A DNA stretch of 64,000 bases from an uncultured Bacteroides sp. (GTDB lineage Bacteria; Bacteroidota; Bacteroidia; Bacteroidales; Bacteroidaceae), in assembly GCF_963677715.1 (NCBI RefSeq), contig NZ_OY782495.1, positions 2,901,750 to 2,965,749 of the forward strand, read 5' to 3'. The notes beneath the pieces were generated by a model. That model was not told the DNA's origin. It did not search any database and saw only the letters and a list, made by a program, of their open reading frames with translations. A program made the translations under genes and the position numbers. Each line of letters begins with the position of its first letter. Positions within the stretch are counted from its first letter, which is position 1. Positions 17,845-26,785 of this stretch are shown piece after piece.

Positions 17845-18558
17845 ATGAAAATTAAAATTTTAGGAATCACTCTTTTTTCTTTATTGATGGTATCATGTGC
17901 CTCAATGCCGAAAGAAACTGTAACCTTGTCGAAAACAATAGGCTCAGATTTACAAATTCTGCATGATTCGCATCGCAACATGGTGCAATTATATTATTCA
18001 GGAATGAAGGTCAGCATAAATACTTTTATCGATGACGTTTATGCTCCCTTTGTCATACACCATGTGCTGGAATCAGAGTTGGATAAGTATAAGAAAGGTG
18101 AATCTTCATTATATGGGATTATTGAAAGTGCAGGCAAAATAGGCGGTAAAAAAGAAACAGAAGAAGCTCTAAACATAATGATGGAATTTCAAGAAGCAGC
18201 AAATGAACAAATAGCAACAAAAAGGAATGAACTTCTTTCTCCGATAGAGAGTCAAGAAAAGGAAATATTGGGAGACATTGATCAATATTATCAAAACACA
18301 ATTTATGCCAATGCAACTCTAACAGCCTACCTTATATCGGCTCATAAAGTCAAAGAAAGCCAAAACGAAGCACTTTCTATCATTGGTCTCAGTGGAATGG
18401 ACACCACAGTAACCAATAGATTGATTGAATTGTCAGGATTAGTGGATACGGCTATTGAAAAAGGGAAAAAACTTGATGTGAAAAATGAGAAGGCTCAACA
18501 AGAAATTGAAAATATTGTCAATACAATTAAAAATTTAACTAACAAAACAACGAGATGA
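17845..18558 (+). CDS. Lipoprotein co-encoded with CBASS, unknown function
   Basis: Starting at the ATG at 17845 the product (237 residues) has a lipoprotein signal, MKIKILGITLFSLLMVSCAS, with lipobox VSC and Cys at about 18. The rest is almost wholly helical and charged, without known domain. The gene lies 22 bp after the E2 gene and overlaps the next gene as ATGA, so it belongs to the CBASS transcript. Lipoproteins are not standard CBASS parts. It could sense envelope stress or phage entry; this is inference. Confidence 0.75.
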   Translation: MKIKILGITLFSLLMVSCASMPKETVTLSKTIGSDLQILHDSHRNMVQLYYSGMKVSINTFIDDVYAPFVIHHVLESELDKYKKGESSLYGIIESAGKIGGKKETEEALNIMMEFQEAANEQIATKRNELLSPIESQEKEILGDIDQYYQNTIYANATLTAYLISAHKVKESQNEALSIIGLSGMDTTVTNRLIELSGLVDTAIEKGKKLDVKNEKAQQEIENIVNTIKNLTNKTTR

Positions 18559-18839
18559 AAACAAACAGATTTTCAGAATCATTTGCCAATGCAGATGTAG
18601 CATTTAGCGGTAAATATGCTGCTGAATTAAAACAATTAAAGGAACTTTCCAAAGAGGAAATAAATGCAATCGTGCCTGTGTCAAATAGTGCACAGATTTA
18701 CCAAGAATTAATTGAAGTTATAGAAAAAGCTTCTAGTGATAATTTGGCACAAGCTCAACTTATATCAAAAATCAAGAACTTAGGAGCTTCAGCTGTCAAA
18801 ATTGCTAAGAAAATACCCAGCTTGGCTATGTTGTTTTAG
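18555..18839 (+). CDS. Small helical protein co-encoded with CBASS
   Basis: The 94-residue product starts at an ATG that overlaps the lipoprotein stop. Its reading is helical (ELKQLKELSKEEINAIV, IYQELIEVIEKAS) and ends KIPSLAMLF, a short hydrophobic tail. No family recognised. The start overlap suggests a fixed ratio with the lipoprotein and perhaps a complex with it. Confidence 0.65.
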   Translation: MKTNRFSESFANADVAFSGKYAAELKQLKELSKEEINAIVPVSNSAQIYQELIEVIEKASSDNLAQAQLISKIKNLGASAVKIAKKIPSLAMLF

Positions 18840-18927
18840 TAAAAATATCAAATGGTCATCAAGAAAATGACTTTTAACAAGAATCAATCCTCTTGTATTG
18901 TTCGGATTGAAAATAAATTTGAAAGTA

Positions 18928-19074
18928 ATGGCTAAAAAAATTACAGGTAAGGCTGCCGCTTCTGCCGCTTCTGCCGCTTCGAAAGTTTTGAGAGATGGAA
19001 GAACAAGCGTTACAAGTAAAACCGCTGCTGGGAGCGCACTTTCTCAAAGAGAGAAAGGTGGAAAGAGAAAATAA
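18928..19074 (+). CDS. 48-residue basic Ala/Ser-rich protein
   Basis: ATG at 18928 opens a 48-codon gene. The start MAKKITGKAA is followed by three near-repeats of CTGCCGCTT coding Ala/Ser, then SKTAAGSALSQREKGGKRK. The SKTAAGSALSQ segment resembles short basic proteins I have seen near other mobile-element genes, which supports a real gene. It lies 88 bp after the 94-residue protein and before a terminator, so it may be the last cistron of the CBASS transcript. Confidence 0.55.
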   Translation: MAKKITGKAAASAASAASKVLRDGRTSVTSKTAAGSALSQREKGGKRK

Positions 19075-19080
19075 GCAGCA

Positions 19081-19123
19081 AAAGTAAAGAGCGTATAAAT
19101 TTATAACTACGCTCTTACTTTTT
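19081..19123. terminator. Bidirectional terminator between the CBASS operon and mobC
   Basis: AAGTAAAGAGCGTA and TACGCTCTTACTT pair with one bulge around a 12-base AT loop, followed by a T-run on the plus strand and preceded by an A-rich stretch. It separates convergent transcripts. Confidence 0.7.
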
Positions 19124-19128
19124 TGACT

Positions 19129-21138
19129 TTACTCTTCTTCCGGCAACAAATGCCGCAAATTCTCATCATTCCGAATCCGCTCCAACTCATCAGCCACAAT
19201 CTGTTTGGCTTCGGCTTTGATGCGGTCGTAATTCTCTTTAATCATTTCTTTCATACGATCAACGCCGTTTTCATCTACAAAGTTGGTGATAACGGGGATT
19301 TTACGGTACGCCTTCGTTTCGGCGGAAACACGCTCGTTATCGACTACGATTTCACAGTGAAAAATCTTCTGCTCTATCCGTTCATCGAAATTATCCGCTA
19401 CCGCTCCTACAAAGATACCCTGTGTCAGATTGGAGATTTTGGACGGCGGTATCAGGCTATCCATTTGGGTAGAAATGGAAGTCGATTTATCGTTGCGGTT
19501 TATCGTCATGGACTGCCGTTTTTGCAACACTTTACCGAAACGGTCGGACAGCGTTTTCGCTGTGTCGCCAACCACTTGCCCGCTGAAAATGTTTCCTACC
19601 GTGTTCATCACCACAGCAGCTTCTTTATCTCCATAGTCGCGCTTTAGCTGCGAAAAGTCCTGAAAACCCAACAATACGGCAACCTTGTTGCTCCGGGCGG
19701 TGGCAATCAGGTTATCCAAGCCCTTAAAATAGATTGTCGGCAGCTCGTCAATAATAACCGAAGATTTGAGTTGCCCCTTTTTATTAATCAGCTTCACGAT
19801 GCGGGAATTATACAATCCCAATGCCGCTCCGTAGATATTCTGGCGGTCAGGATTATTACCCACCACCAACATTTTAGGGTCGTCTGGGTTATTAATATCC
19901 AGCGTAAATTCATCGCCCGACATCACCCAGTATAATTGTGGGCTTATCATTCTTGAAAGCGGTATTTTAGCACTTGCTATCTGCCCCTGCAACTGATCCG
20001 CAGCGCCAGATTTCCACGCATCCATAAAGGGAGAAAGGTAGTTTTCGAGGTCAGGATAAGAGGTTAGAATAGGGAAAATATCTTCATAGCTTTTATTCAA
20101 AAACTCAATGGCATGGGGAAACGTACAATACTTTCCGTCCTCGTAAATCCGCAAGTACCATATAATAGCGGCGAAAAGGATAATCGGGGATTCCACGAAG
20201 AAATCGCCTTGCTTTTGCACCCACGTCCGGTTCAAATTCAGCATTATCGTATATGCCGATTCATAGGCATCCGAAATATCGTCCATGAAAGAAGGATTAA
20301 TCGGATTACAACGGTGGCTCCGGCTCGGATCATCGAAGTTTATCACGTAGAAAGTCGGTACTTTCTTATAGCCTTCACGATTGTTTAACAGGTGGTTATA
20401 AGCAATGGTTGAGAGGTCGGGGAATTTAAAATCATAGATATAACCTGTATAGCCCTTCTCTATCTGCTGTTTGATAAACTGGTTTACAACGGCGTATGAT
20501 TTACCCGAACCAGGAGTACCCAACACGATAGCCGCACGGAATGGATTTACAACGTTAATCCAACCTTTCCACTGCTTCTTTTTATACCAGAATTTCGTAC
20601 GCAGGTTTACTGAATAATCATTTATCATCAGCTTTGTCTCCTGCATAAACGATTCGTTTTCCGTGTTGAAAACATCGTCAAACATATTGTTTTTGAGTAA
20701 GCGGCTTATCCATGTACCCGCCATCAAAAGCAATATGTAGCCTACCGAAATGGTAAAGATATAAAATCCGGCATTGGCTACTTTGGGTAACGGCAAAGCC
20801 AATAACCACCAATTCAAAAAGAACAAGATGAAACCGATACCGAGGCATACATAGATTTTCGTCCATGTAATCTTTTCCTCCTTCACGCCCTTTGTTCCCA
20901 GACAGGATAAGGCAAGAAACACTACGGCAAAGATTTTCGTCCACAGGATCGAGGTAAACAATCCGGCGGTACGGTTAAAATTCATCAGGATTTTATCTAC
21001 CACTCCGATATTGATTCCCCACTCGTGCATTGCCTCATAGCAGAACCAATATATATTTATCATAACAAATAAAATAGAGAGTGCACGCATAAAGTCCATC
21101 ACTTTAGCGAAGCCTCTCAAATCATCTTCGTTTTGCAT
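19129..21138 (-). CDS. mobC: Conjugative coupling protein (VirD4/TraG family)
   Basis: The 669-residue product has four hydrophobic segments in residues 15-145. A cytoplasmic ATPase follows with Walker A GTPGSGKS (207-214), a Walker B-like SVIIDELPT, and the TraG-family segment NKVAVLLGFQDFSQL. It links the relaxase-DNA complex to the secretion channel and pumps DNA out. It is named mobC in CTnDOT-like elements. Here mobC is separated from mobB by the GHKL cargo pair and the IS, and it has its own regulon promoter 5' of the gene. Confidence 0.9.
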   Translation of the reverse strand: MQNEDDLRGFAKVMDFMRALSILFVMINIYWFCYEAMHEWGINIGVVDKILMNFNRTAGLFTSILWTKIFAVVFLALSCLGTKGVKEEKITWTKIYVCLGIGFILFFLNWWLLALPLPKVANAGFYIFTISVGYILLLMAGTWISRLLKNNMFDDVFNTENESFMQETKLMINDYSVNLRTKFWYKKKQWKGWINVVNPFRAAIVLGTPGSGKSYAVVNQFIKQQIEKGYTGYIYDFKFPDLSTIAYNHLLNNREGYKKVPTFYVINFDDPSRSHRCNPINPSFMDDISDAYESAYTIMLNLNRTWVQKQGDFFVESPIILFAAIIWYLRIYEDGKYCTFPHAIEFLNKSYEDIFPILTSYPDLENYLSPFMDAWKSGAADQLQGQIASAKIPLSRMISPQLYWVMSGDEFTLDINNPDDPKMLVVGNNPDRQNIYGAALGLYNSRIVKLINKKGQLKSSVIIDELPTIYFKGLDNLIATARSNKVAVLLGFQDFSQLKRDYGDKEAAVVMNTVGNIFSGQVVGDTAKTLSDRFGKVLQKRQSMTINRNDKSTSISTQMDSLIPPSKISNLTQGIFVGAVADNFDERIEQKIFHCEIVVDNERVSAETKAYRKIPVITNFVDENGVDRMKEMIKENYDRIKAEAKQIVADELERIRNDENLRHLLPEEE

Positions 21139-21178
21139 AACTATTAAACTTATATTGTTAATAATTCAATTTAAAATG

Positions 21179-21250
21179 CAAATATAGAGTGATGATTTTG
21201 CTTATTGAGTATGTTTTATGTTAGTGGTAGCTTGTGTCTGGGGATGTCTA
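21179..21250 (-). promoter_or_regulatory. ICE regulon promoter b for mobC
   Basis: The 27-nt box runs 21250 to 21224 (TAGACATCCC, GACACAAGCTACCAC). The perfect -7 box TATATTTG is at 21186-21179, 37 nt further on. The mobC ATG is 86 nt after the box. No TTTG -33 element is visible, which suits activator dependence. Confidence 0.7.
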
Positions 21251-21406
21251 TTCTATATTTGAAACCAAGTATTTTATGCAATAATATTATATCTTTGTAG
21301 AAGTTGAGATCACATAACTTACAGAGGTGTGCATTTTGTAAAACAAGTAATAGAGAAATATGATATACTAAACATATACTTTCTTTCTCAGCCTAAAATA
21401 TATTCG

Positions 21407-21414
21407 TATTTTTG
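21407..21414 (+). promoter_or_regulatory. -7 box of the GHKL-nuclease pair
   Basis: TATTTTTG matches the Bacteroides -7 consensus, 46 bp before the ATG at 21460. A TTTC-containing stretch lies at the -33 distance. The rest of 21251-21459 is AT-rich and holds no gene that I can see. Confidence 0.5.
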
Positions 21415-21459
21415 TAATCATATGAAAGCAATTAGTAAAAATTCATAGTATTTAGTAGC

Positions 21460-23478
21460 ATGAAAAGAAAACTCACAACGAACTCCAGATTAGTAAACGA
21501 ATTGTTTGCAAATTATATCAGCACATTTGCAGCTTTTTGTGAGTTAATAAACAACTCATTACAGGCAAAAGCGAAAAATATTTGGATTGATATTGATTAT
21601 ACTAAACCAAGTGAGTTGCATCCATTAGTTATTAAGAAAATCGTCATAAAGGATGATGGCCATGGGGTCCATATTGATGAATTGGAGCAAAAAATCTTAG
21701 ATATAGGTACAGCAAATAAAGAAGGTGGAAAAGGAATTGGTCGCTTTGCGGCATTTCAAATAGGAAAACAAATAGAAATCGAAACAATTGGTTATTCAAA
21801 TCAGGACAAAACATATTCAAAAGCAATTATACCTTTGAGTTTTGATAGCTTTGGGAGAAATATCAATGTTACAGATGTTAATATAGAAACTAAAGAGGAA
21901 ATTTTATCAAAAAAACAAAATACATACTATAAGGTTACCGTATCAAACTTATACGACACAACAGTCACAGAGAATGAGCCCAAGAAAAAAATCATTGAAA
22001 AATTTCTGAAAGAACATATTGAAGATGCCATTTTTGAAAGATATCCTCTAAAAATATTTAATGGCGATGTAAATATATATATCAACAATAAACAGATATT
22101 TCCTTCTGACTTTGTAATAGGAGAACCTATAAAAAAAACACTTCCTTATGAAGATAAAAAGGGGAAAGAACATGAAATAAAATTTAATTTCATGCAAATC
22201 AAGAATATTGATAAGAGAAAGGTGTTTTTGACTACGCTGAATGCAGGTATTCAAACAATTGCTACCGGGTTTGAATATGATGCAGAATGGTTAAGCCCTA
22301 AAATTGGTGGATGGTTTGTTTATATTTCCGGTGATACTTTACCATCAGATATGTACCGTAATATTGATTTGGACGGAATAGATGAAGAAGTTAAGCACTA
22401 CAAAGCATTCATAAAAAATCAACTGAATGAATTTTTCAAGGAGAAGAATAAAGAGTTTGACAATTTCATTGATAAACTAAAGGACGATGAGTATTATCCC
22501 TACAAAGAAACATCAAGTTCAAAATCTAAAGTTATGGTTTTCGACAAGCTTGCTTTTCTTGTTGAGGATAAATATAATCTATTGAATGAACAGAATAAAC
22601 TTAGAGAGATTATTTACCCTTTGATTGATAGAACAATATCAAACGGAGAGTTTGACCAAATTTTAAGAAGCATCCTAAAATTGAATAATAAAATGGCTTC
22701 CCAGTTTTCCTGTCTGTTGGAGAGAACGGAATTAGATGATATTATTGAATTTTCAGACAAAGTATCTAAAAAAGTTGAAGAACTGGAATTCCTTGAAAAA
22801 ATAGTTTATTCTGAAATTTCAAAAAATGTAAAAGAGCGGAAAGAATTGCATAAATTTTTGGAAAAGATGCTCTGGGTATTCGGGGAAGAATACAATGATT
22901 CTACAAAATTACTTTCAGATAAAGGATTAGAAGGTAATCTTAAGCAACTTCGTGATGATTGTTTAGAATACAAAGCCTCTAAGAAAGACAATAATACTTC
23001 CGATGTGGACAAGCCAATTAAGTCAATCACAGACTTGTTCATGTATAGTGAAAAGATTATAGATCTCAAACATCGAGAAGTCCTCATTGTGGAACTTAAA
23101 GCTCCTAAAGTCAAAATAAGCCCAAAAGAATTAGCTCAAGTGATGAAGTATGCGACTGAGATTGAAAAGAGTTCACAAACGCCAACTAATGTTAGGTTTA
23201 AGGTTCTGCTTGTGAGTTCTGCCATTAACGACGATGCTGCCTTTCAAATAAAAGGAGAAGAAGATAATCCTTATTTTTACTTTAGGAGTAAGAATAAAAA
23301 TATTGAAATATGGGTAATGAAATGGGCTGATATTATTGAAAACATGAAACGAAAACTAAAATATATGTCGGCTATTTTAGAGGTTAAAGATGTTGATGTC
23401 CAAGAGAAAGCAAGTAAAGATTTTGAAGAAATAGACTTTGGCAGAACTTCGTCAACATTAAAAAAAGTCGCTATATAA
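21460..23478 (+). CDS. GHKL ATPase with C-terminal PD-(D/E)XK-like nuclease domain
   Basis: The 672-residue product starts with a GHKL (Hsp90/MutL/MORC-like) ATPase: N-box ELINNSLQAKAKNIWID (28-44), G1 DDGHG (65-69), G2 GGKGIGRF (89-96). A transducer-like part and a long coiled coil (about 370-500) follow. Near the C-terminus DLKHREVLIVELKAPKVKI gives E545-x-K547, as in PD-(D/E)XK nucleases of the Shedu type. An ATP-gated DNA-cleaving clamp is the likely reading. It has its own promoter, and the partner gene follows after 14 bp. Confidence 0.75.
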   Translation: MKRKLTTNSRLVNELFANYISTFAAFCELINNSLQAKAKNIWIDIDYTKPSELHPLVIKKIVIKDDGHGVHIDELEQKILDIGTANKEGGKGIGRFAAFQIGKQIEIETIGYSNQDKTYSKAIIPLSFDSFGRNINVTDVNIETKEEILSKKQNTYYKVTVSNLYDTTVTENEPKKKIIEKFLKEHIEDAIFERYPLKIFNGDVNIYINNKQIFPSDFVIGEPIKKTLPYEDKKGKEHEIKFNFMQIKNIDKRKVFLTTLNAGIQTIATGFEYDAEWLSPKIGGWFVYISGDTLPSDMYRNIDLDGIDEEVKHYKAFIKNQLNEFFKEKNKEFDNFIDKLKDDEYYPYKETSSSKSKVMVFDKLAFLVEDKYNLLNEQNKLREIIYPLIDRTISNGEFDQILRSILKLNNKMASQFSCLLERTELDDIIEFSDKVSKKVEELEFLEKIVYSEISKNVKERKELHKFLEKMLWVFGEEYNDSTKLLSDKGLEGNLKQLRDDCLEYKASKKDNNTSDVDKPIKSITDLFMYSEKIIDLKHREVLIVELKAPKVKISPKELAQVMKYATEIEKSSQTPTNVRFKVLLVSSAINDDAAFQIKGEEDNPYFYFRSKNKNIEIWVMKWADIIENMKRKLKYMSAILEVKDVDVQEKASKDFEEIDFGRTSSTLKKVAI

Positions 23479-23492
23479 CTAAGAATAATACA

Positions 23493-24164
23493 ATGATTTA
23501 TATCGTTCCGACAAAAAAAGGATTTGGAGTTGAAATATGGGGAACTTATGATGGCCTCAGCAACTTTTATGAAGTTTTGGGTAAATTCTGGAATGACGAG
23601 AACGGACTTGTCAAGGGTGCTGAGAATCGTGATAAATTGATAAGTGGTTTTTCTTATGAAATAAGGAAGGCAAAAGAAGGTAGCCGTTTAAAAAGAAATT
23701 CTAGTCATTTTTCGCTTGAAAAACAAGAATATTTTGGGACACAAATCTCTTGGGTACATATTCTATTTTCTTTGACTGCTATAAAATATAATATGCGTTT
23801 TTACGAAACCAATAAGTTTGATATTTCAATGATCTTACAAATAGAGTTTTGGTTAGAAAAAGCGATGAATAGTTATGATGAAATAGGAGCTAAGAGTTTG
23901 GCTGGATTTATAGACGATGGTCTATATGGTGCTAATAGTTATATCTATCACTTCATGAGAAGGATAAATCAAGATGTTTTCATGCTTGGAGGTGGAAAAC
24001 GTGCTTTTAGAAAAATACCAGACTTATTGAAGCGAGGTATTTTCTTTACGAATGAGTATAAAGAATACGAAACCTTTTTGAAAAAAGAAGCTGAAAGATT
24101 GAATTGCAATATTGATGAGATGGATATTTGTGATGACGATATCAATTATGATATAGAATGGTAA
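23493..24164 (+). CDS. Partner protein of the GHKL-nuclease (DUF6904-like)
   Basis: The 223-residue product starts MIYIVPTKKGFGVEIWGTYD and has LSNFYEVLGKFW. I tentatively place it with the DUF6904-type proteins; the family name is from memory. The middle is helical (WVHILFSLTAIKYNM, LQIEFWLEKAM) and the end is acidic with CDDDINYD. It lies 14 bp after the GHKL gene and before a terminator, so the two form a pair. Role unknown: regulator, sensor or antitoxin-like control subunit. Confidence 0.6.
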   Translation: MIYIVPTKKGFGVEIWGTYDGLSNFYEVLGKFWNDENGLVKGAENRDKLISGFSYEIRKAKEGSRLKRNSSHFSLEKQEYFGTQISWVHILFSLTAIKYNMRFYETNKFDISMILQIEFWLEKAMNSYDEIGAKSLAGFIDDGLYGANSYIYHFMRRINQDVFMLGGGKRAFRKIPDLLKRGIFFTNEYKEYETFLKKEAERLNCNIDEMDICDDDINYDIEW

Positions 24165-24204
24165 TGAACAAATAGATATCTATCTCAGTTCAGAGAAATA
24201 ATTA

Positions 24205-24242
24205 AAATGTCCTAAGATTCAGCTATGGATTTTAGGGCATTT
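24205..24242. terminator. Bidirectional terminator after the GHKL pair
   Basis: AAATGTCCTAA pairs with TTAGGGCATTT (one G-T pair) around a 16-base loop, flanked by A- and T-rich DNA. It would end both the GHKL transcript and the original leftward relaxase transcript. Confidence 0.6.
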
Positions 24243-24247
24243 TCTAT

Positions 24248-24296
24248 TTATAACTGCCTTCCATACCTGTGCTTCTTCTTTTTCTTGCGCTTAATG
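24248..24296 (-). pseudogene. mobB: Detached 3' end of the relaxase gene mobB
   Basis: On the minus strand this piece reads KRKKKKKHRYGRQL and a stop, in the frame that the relaxase would have continued in. Positions 24289-24296 (GCTTAATG) are the left copy of the IS target duplication. Thirteen codons of the relaxase tail are thus cut off from the rest of the gene by IS66. Confidence 0.8.
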
Positions 24297-24368
24297 GTAA
24301 GCATCCGATAAAGTACCCGTTGTCTTGCTTGCAGGAAGTCTCTTACTTTGCAATAAAAAAAGTATATT

Positions 24369-24740
24369 ATGAGACGAATGAGCAAAGACGATTTCCTGTC
24401 CATTCTTGACCGCCAGCAACAGAGTGGACTGACCATTAAAGACTTTTGTGAGAATGAATGCTACTCTGTATCCTGTTTCCATTATTGGAAATCCAAGTAT
24501 GGTCTGAACCGTCCGTATGGTTCCGGTTCTCCTTCCTCTGCTGCAGCGTTTGCCCCTGTGAGTTTGCGTTCTTCATTCTCTTCTTTGTCCAAAGGATTAC
24601 CAGAGGATAGTCCTCTCGAGGGAGCTATCAGCATTGAGTTCCCCAATGGCGTGAAGATACACTTCCGGGGTACCTCTGAATCAGATACAGCCTTACAAGT
24701 AATCACCCAACTCTGCCATCGCCATGTTCTGCCTGAATGA
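24369..24740 (+). CDS. tnpA: IS66 accessory protein TnpA
   Basis: The 123-residue product has an N-terminal HTH (FLSILDRQQQSGLTIKDFCENECYSVSCFHYWKSKYG) of the IS66 Orf1/TnpA family and a C-terminal part ending TALQVITQLCHRHVLP. It is required with TnpB for IS66 transposition, though its exact role is unclear. It overlaps tnpB by 17 bp. Confidence 0.9.
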   Translation: MRRMSKDDFLSILDRQQQSGLTIKDFCENECYSVSCFHYWKSKYGLNRPYGSGSPSSAAAFAPVSLRSSFSSLSKGLPEDSPLEGAISIEFPNGVKIHFRGTSESDTALQVITQLCHRHVLPE

Positions 24741-25092
24741 CACCATGCGCTACTTCTTGTGCCCTGGCAAGACAGACATGCGCAAAGGCATTAACTCCTT
24801 ATGCGGAGTGGTACATGAGAAGATGGGATACGATGTTCGCCTGGGAGATGTATTCATCTTCGTGAATCGAAACCGCAACACCATGAAACTTCTCCATGCC
24901 GAAGACGGTGGTCTGGTGTTGTATCTCAAACGCCTGGAAGAGGGAACCTTCCGTTTGCCCGCTTATGATGCAAAGAGCCGTTCCTATCCTATGGAATGGC
25001 GTGATCTGGTCATGATGGTCGAAGGTATGCAGGACAAACCCAATGAGCGGCTCAGACGACTGAAAGCTGTCCGGAAAGAGTACACCGGTTAG
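24724..25092 (+). CDS. tnpB: IS66 accessory protein TnpB (Orf2)
   Basis: The 122-residue product has the IS66 Orf2 hallmarks: CPGKTDMRKGINSL, VFIFVNRNRNTMKLLH and LKRLEEGTF. It is full length for the family and lies between tnpA and tnpC. It is needed for transposition together with TnpA; biochemical role not settled. Confidence 0.95.
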   Translation: MFCLNDTMRYFLCPGKTDMRKGINSLCGVVHEKMGYDVRLGDVFIFVNRNRNTMKLLHAEDGGLVLYLKRLEEGTFRLPAYDAKSRSYPMEWRDLVMMVEGMQDKPNERLRRLKAVRKEYTG

Positions 25093-25168
25093 TTCGATTT
25101 TCCGGTGTAAAGTATTGTGCATCTGCCTTATTTTCTGTATCTTTATATCCAGGAAATAAGGACAACAG

Positions 25169-26785
25169 ATGACCCAGGTAGAAACATTAAAACTTTTGGT
25201 AAACAGCCAGTTGGAGCAGATACGCGCCCAACAGCAAACCAATCAGATGTTGGCCGAATCCAATCAAAAACTCACCGAACAGACCGAACTCCTACAGAAG
25301 AAAATAGACGAACTCCTATCCCAGGTAGCCTGGCTCAACCGTCAACTCTTCGGAAGGAGAAGCGAAAAACTGGCTGCTCTGGATCCCAACCAACTGTCCT
25401 TGTTTAACCCCACTCTTCCGGCTGAAGAACAAGCCCAACTGGATGCGGCTCATGATCAAGCCGTTGCTGCCATACGCCAGCATGAGTCCGAAACAAGGGT
25501 GGAACGGCGTAATCGCAAACTCCTGGAAGATCTTCCGGTAGTGCAAGTGGTGGTAGAACCGGAGGGCATCGACCTGACCCTGTACAAGCGTATCGGCGAA
25601 GAACGCACCCGTACGTTGGAGTTCGAACCCGGTAAACTGTATGTCAAAGAAATAGTCCGCCCCAAATATGGCCTGAAAGACAATACCATTCCTGCACCGG
25701 AAGGAACCGGGGGGATTGTTATTGCTCCACTTCCTTCTTCCCCCATTTACAAAGGTCTTGCCGGTGCCAGCATGCTGGCGGAGATCCTGTTGCAGAAATA
25801 CGAATACCACGTACCTTTCTACCGTCAGGTCAAAGAGTTCCGTCATCTGGGTATCCATATATCGGAAAGCACACTCAGTGGCTGGTTCAAACCGGTATGC
25901 GATCTGCTCAGACCTCTATATGAGGAACTCAAGAGACAAGTTCTGCAAGCGGATTACATACAAGTGGACGAAACCACAGTAGATGTCATCAATAAAGAGA
26001 AATCCCAGACCGATAAAGAATACCTGTGGATGACCCGGGCGGTTATGGAGCGGCTGGTCTTCTTCCATTACGACAACGGATCCCGGTCGCAGCAAACAGT
26101 AAAGAACTTATTAGAACCGTTTAAAGGATATCTTCAGAGTGATGGCTACAGTGCTTATAACGTCTTTGAAGAGAAGGCCGGGGTGTACCTTGTGGCCTGC
26201 CTGGCTCACATCAGAAGACATTTTGAGGGCGCTTTGGAAGAAAACCGTTCGTTGGGCGAACACGTATTGAAAGAAATACAGGAGCTTTACCGGATAGAGC
26301 GCATGGCGGATAAAGAAGAGTTGTCTTACCAGGAACGTACCGACCTGCGTCAGAAGTTGGCAACTCCGATCTTTGAGTCTCTGGAAAAATGGATGGAACA
26401 GACTTATCCCCGGGTGCTTCCCAAAAGCCGGATGGGACAAGCTATCGCATACGCCTATCCTTTATGGCCCCGCATGAAAAGGTATCTACAAGATGGACGC
26501 ATAAAAATTGATAATAATCTGGCCGAGAATGCCATACGCCCACTCACCATCTCACGGAAGAACTTCCTCTTTTGTGGCAATCATCAGGCGGCAGAGAACA
26601 CAGCCGTAATATGTTCCCTGTTGGCAACCTGCAAGGCACAGGAAGTTAACCCCAGAGAATGGCTGAATGATGCAATAGCCCAATTGCCTGGCTATCTGGA
26701 AAAAGGTTCACGGAAAGAGGTCAAGGAATTACTGCCCAATGCTTGGAAAACAAAGAAATCTAATGAAACTCCAGCACAAATCTAA
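25169..26785 (+). CDS. tnpC: IS66 transposase TnpC
   Basis: The 538-residue product has an N-terminal coiled coil, the LNRQLFGRRSEKL segment and a zinc-binding/HTH region. The DDE core follows: Asp267 (QVDETT), Asp325 (LQSDGYSAYN) and Glu453 (IDNNLAENAIRPL). All catalytic residues are present, so it should be active. It reads towards the relaxase gene, which lies on the other strand and overlaps its last four bases. Confidence 0.95.
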   Translation: MTQVETLKLLVNSQLEQIRAQQQTNQMLAESNQKLTEQTELLQKKIDELLSQVAWLNRQLFGRRSEKLAALDPNQLSLFNPTLPAEEQAQLDAAHDQAVAAIRQHESETRVERRNRKLLEDLPVVQVVVEPEGIDLTLYKRIGEERTRTLEFEPGKLYVKEIVRPKYGLKDNTIPAPEGTGGIVIAPLPSSPIYKGLAGASMLAEILLQKYEYHVPFYRQVKEFRHLGIHISESTLSGWFKPVCDLLRPLYEELKRQVLQADYIQVDETTVDVINKEKSQTDKEYLWMTRAVMERLVFFHYDNGSRSQQTVKNLLEPFKGYLQSDGYSAYNVFEEKAGVYLVACLAHIRRHFEGALEENRSLGEHVLKEIQELYRIERMADKEELSYQERTDLRQKLATPIFESLEKWMEQTYPRVLPKSRMGQAIAYAYPLWPRMKRYLQDGRIKIDNNLAENAIRPLTISRKNFLFCGNHQAAENTAVICSLLATCKAQEVNPREWLNDAIAQLPGYLEKGSRKEVKELLPNAWKTKKSNETPAQI

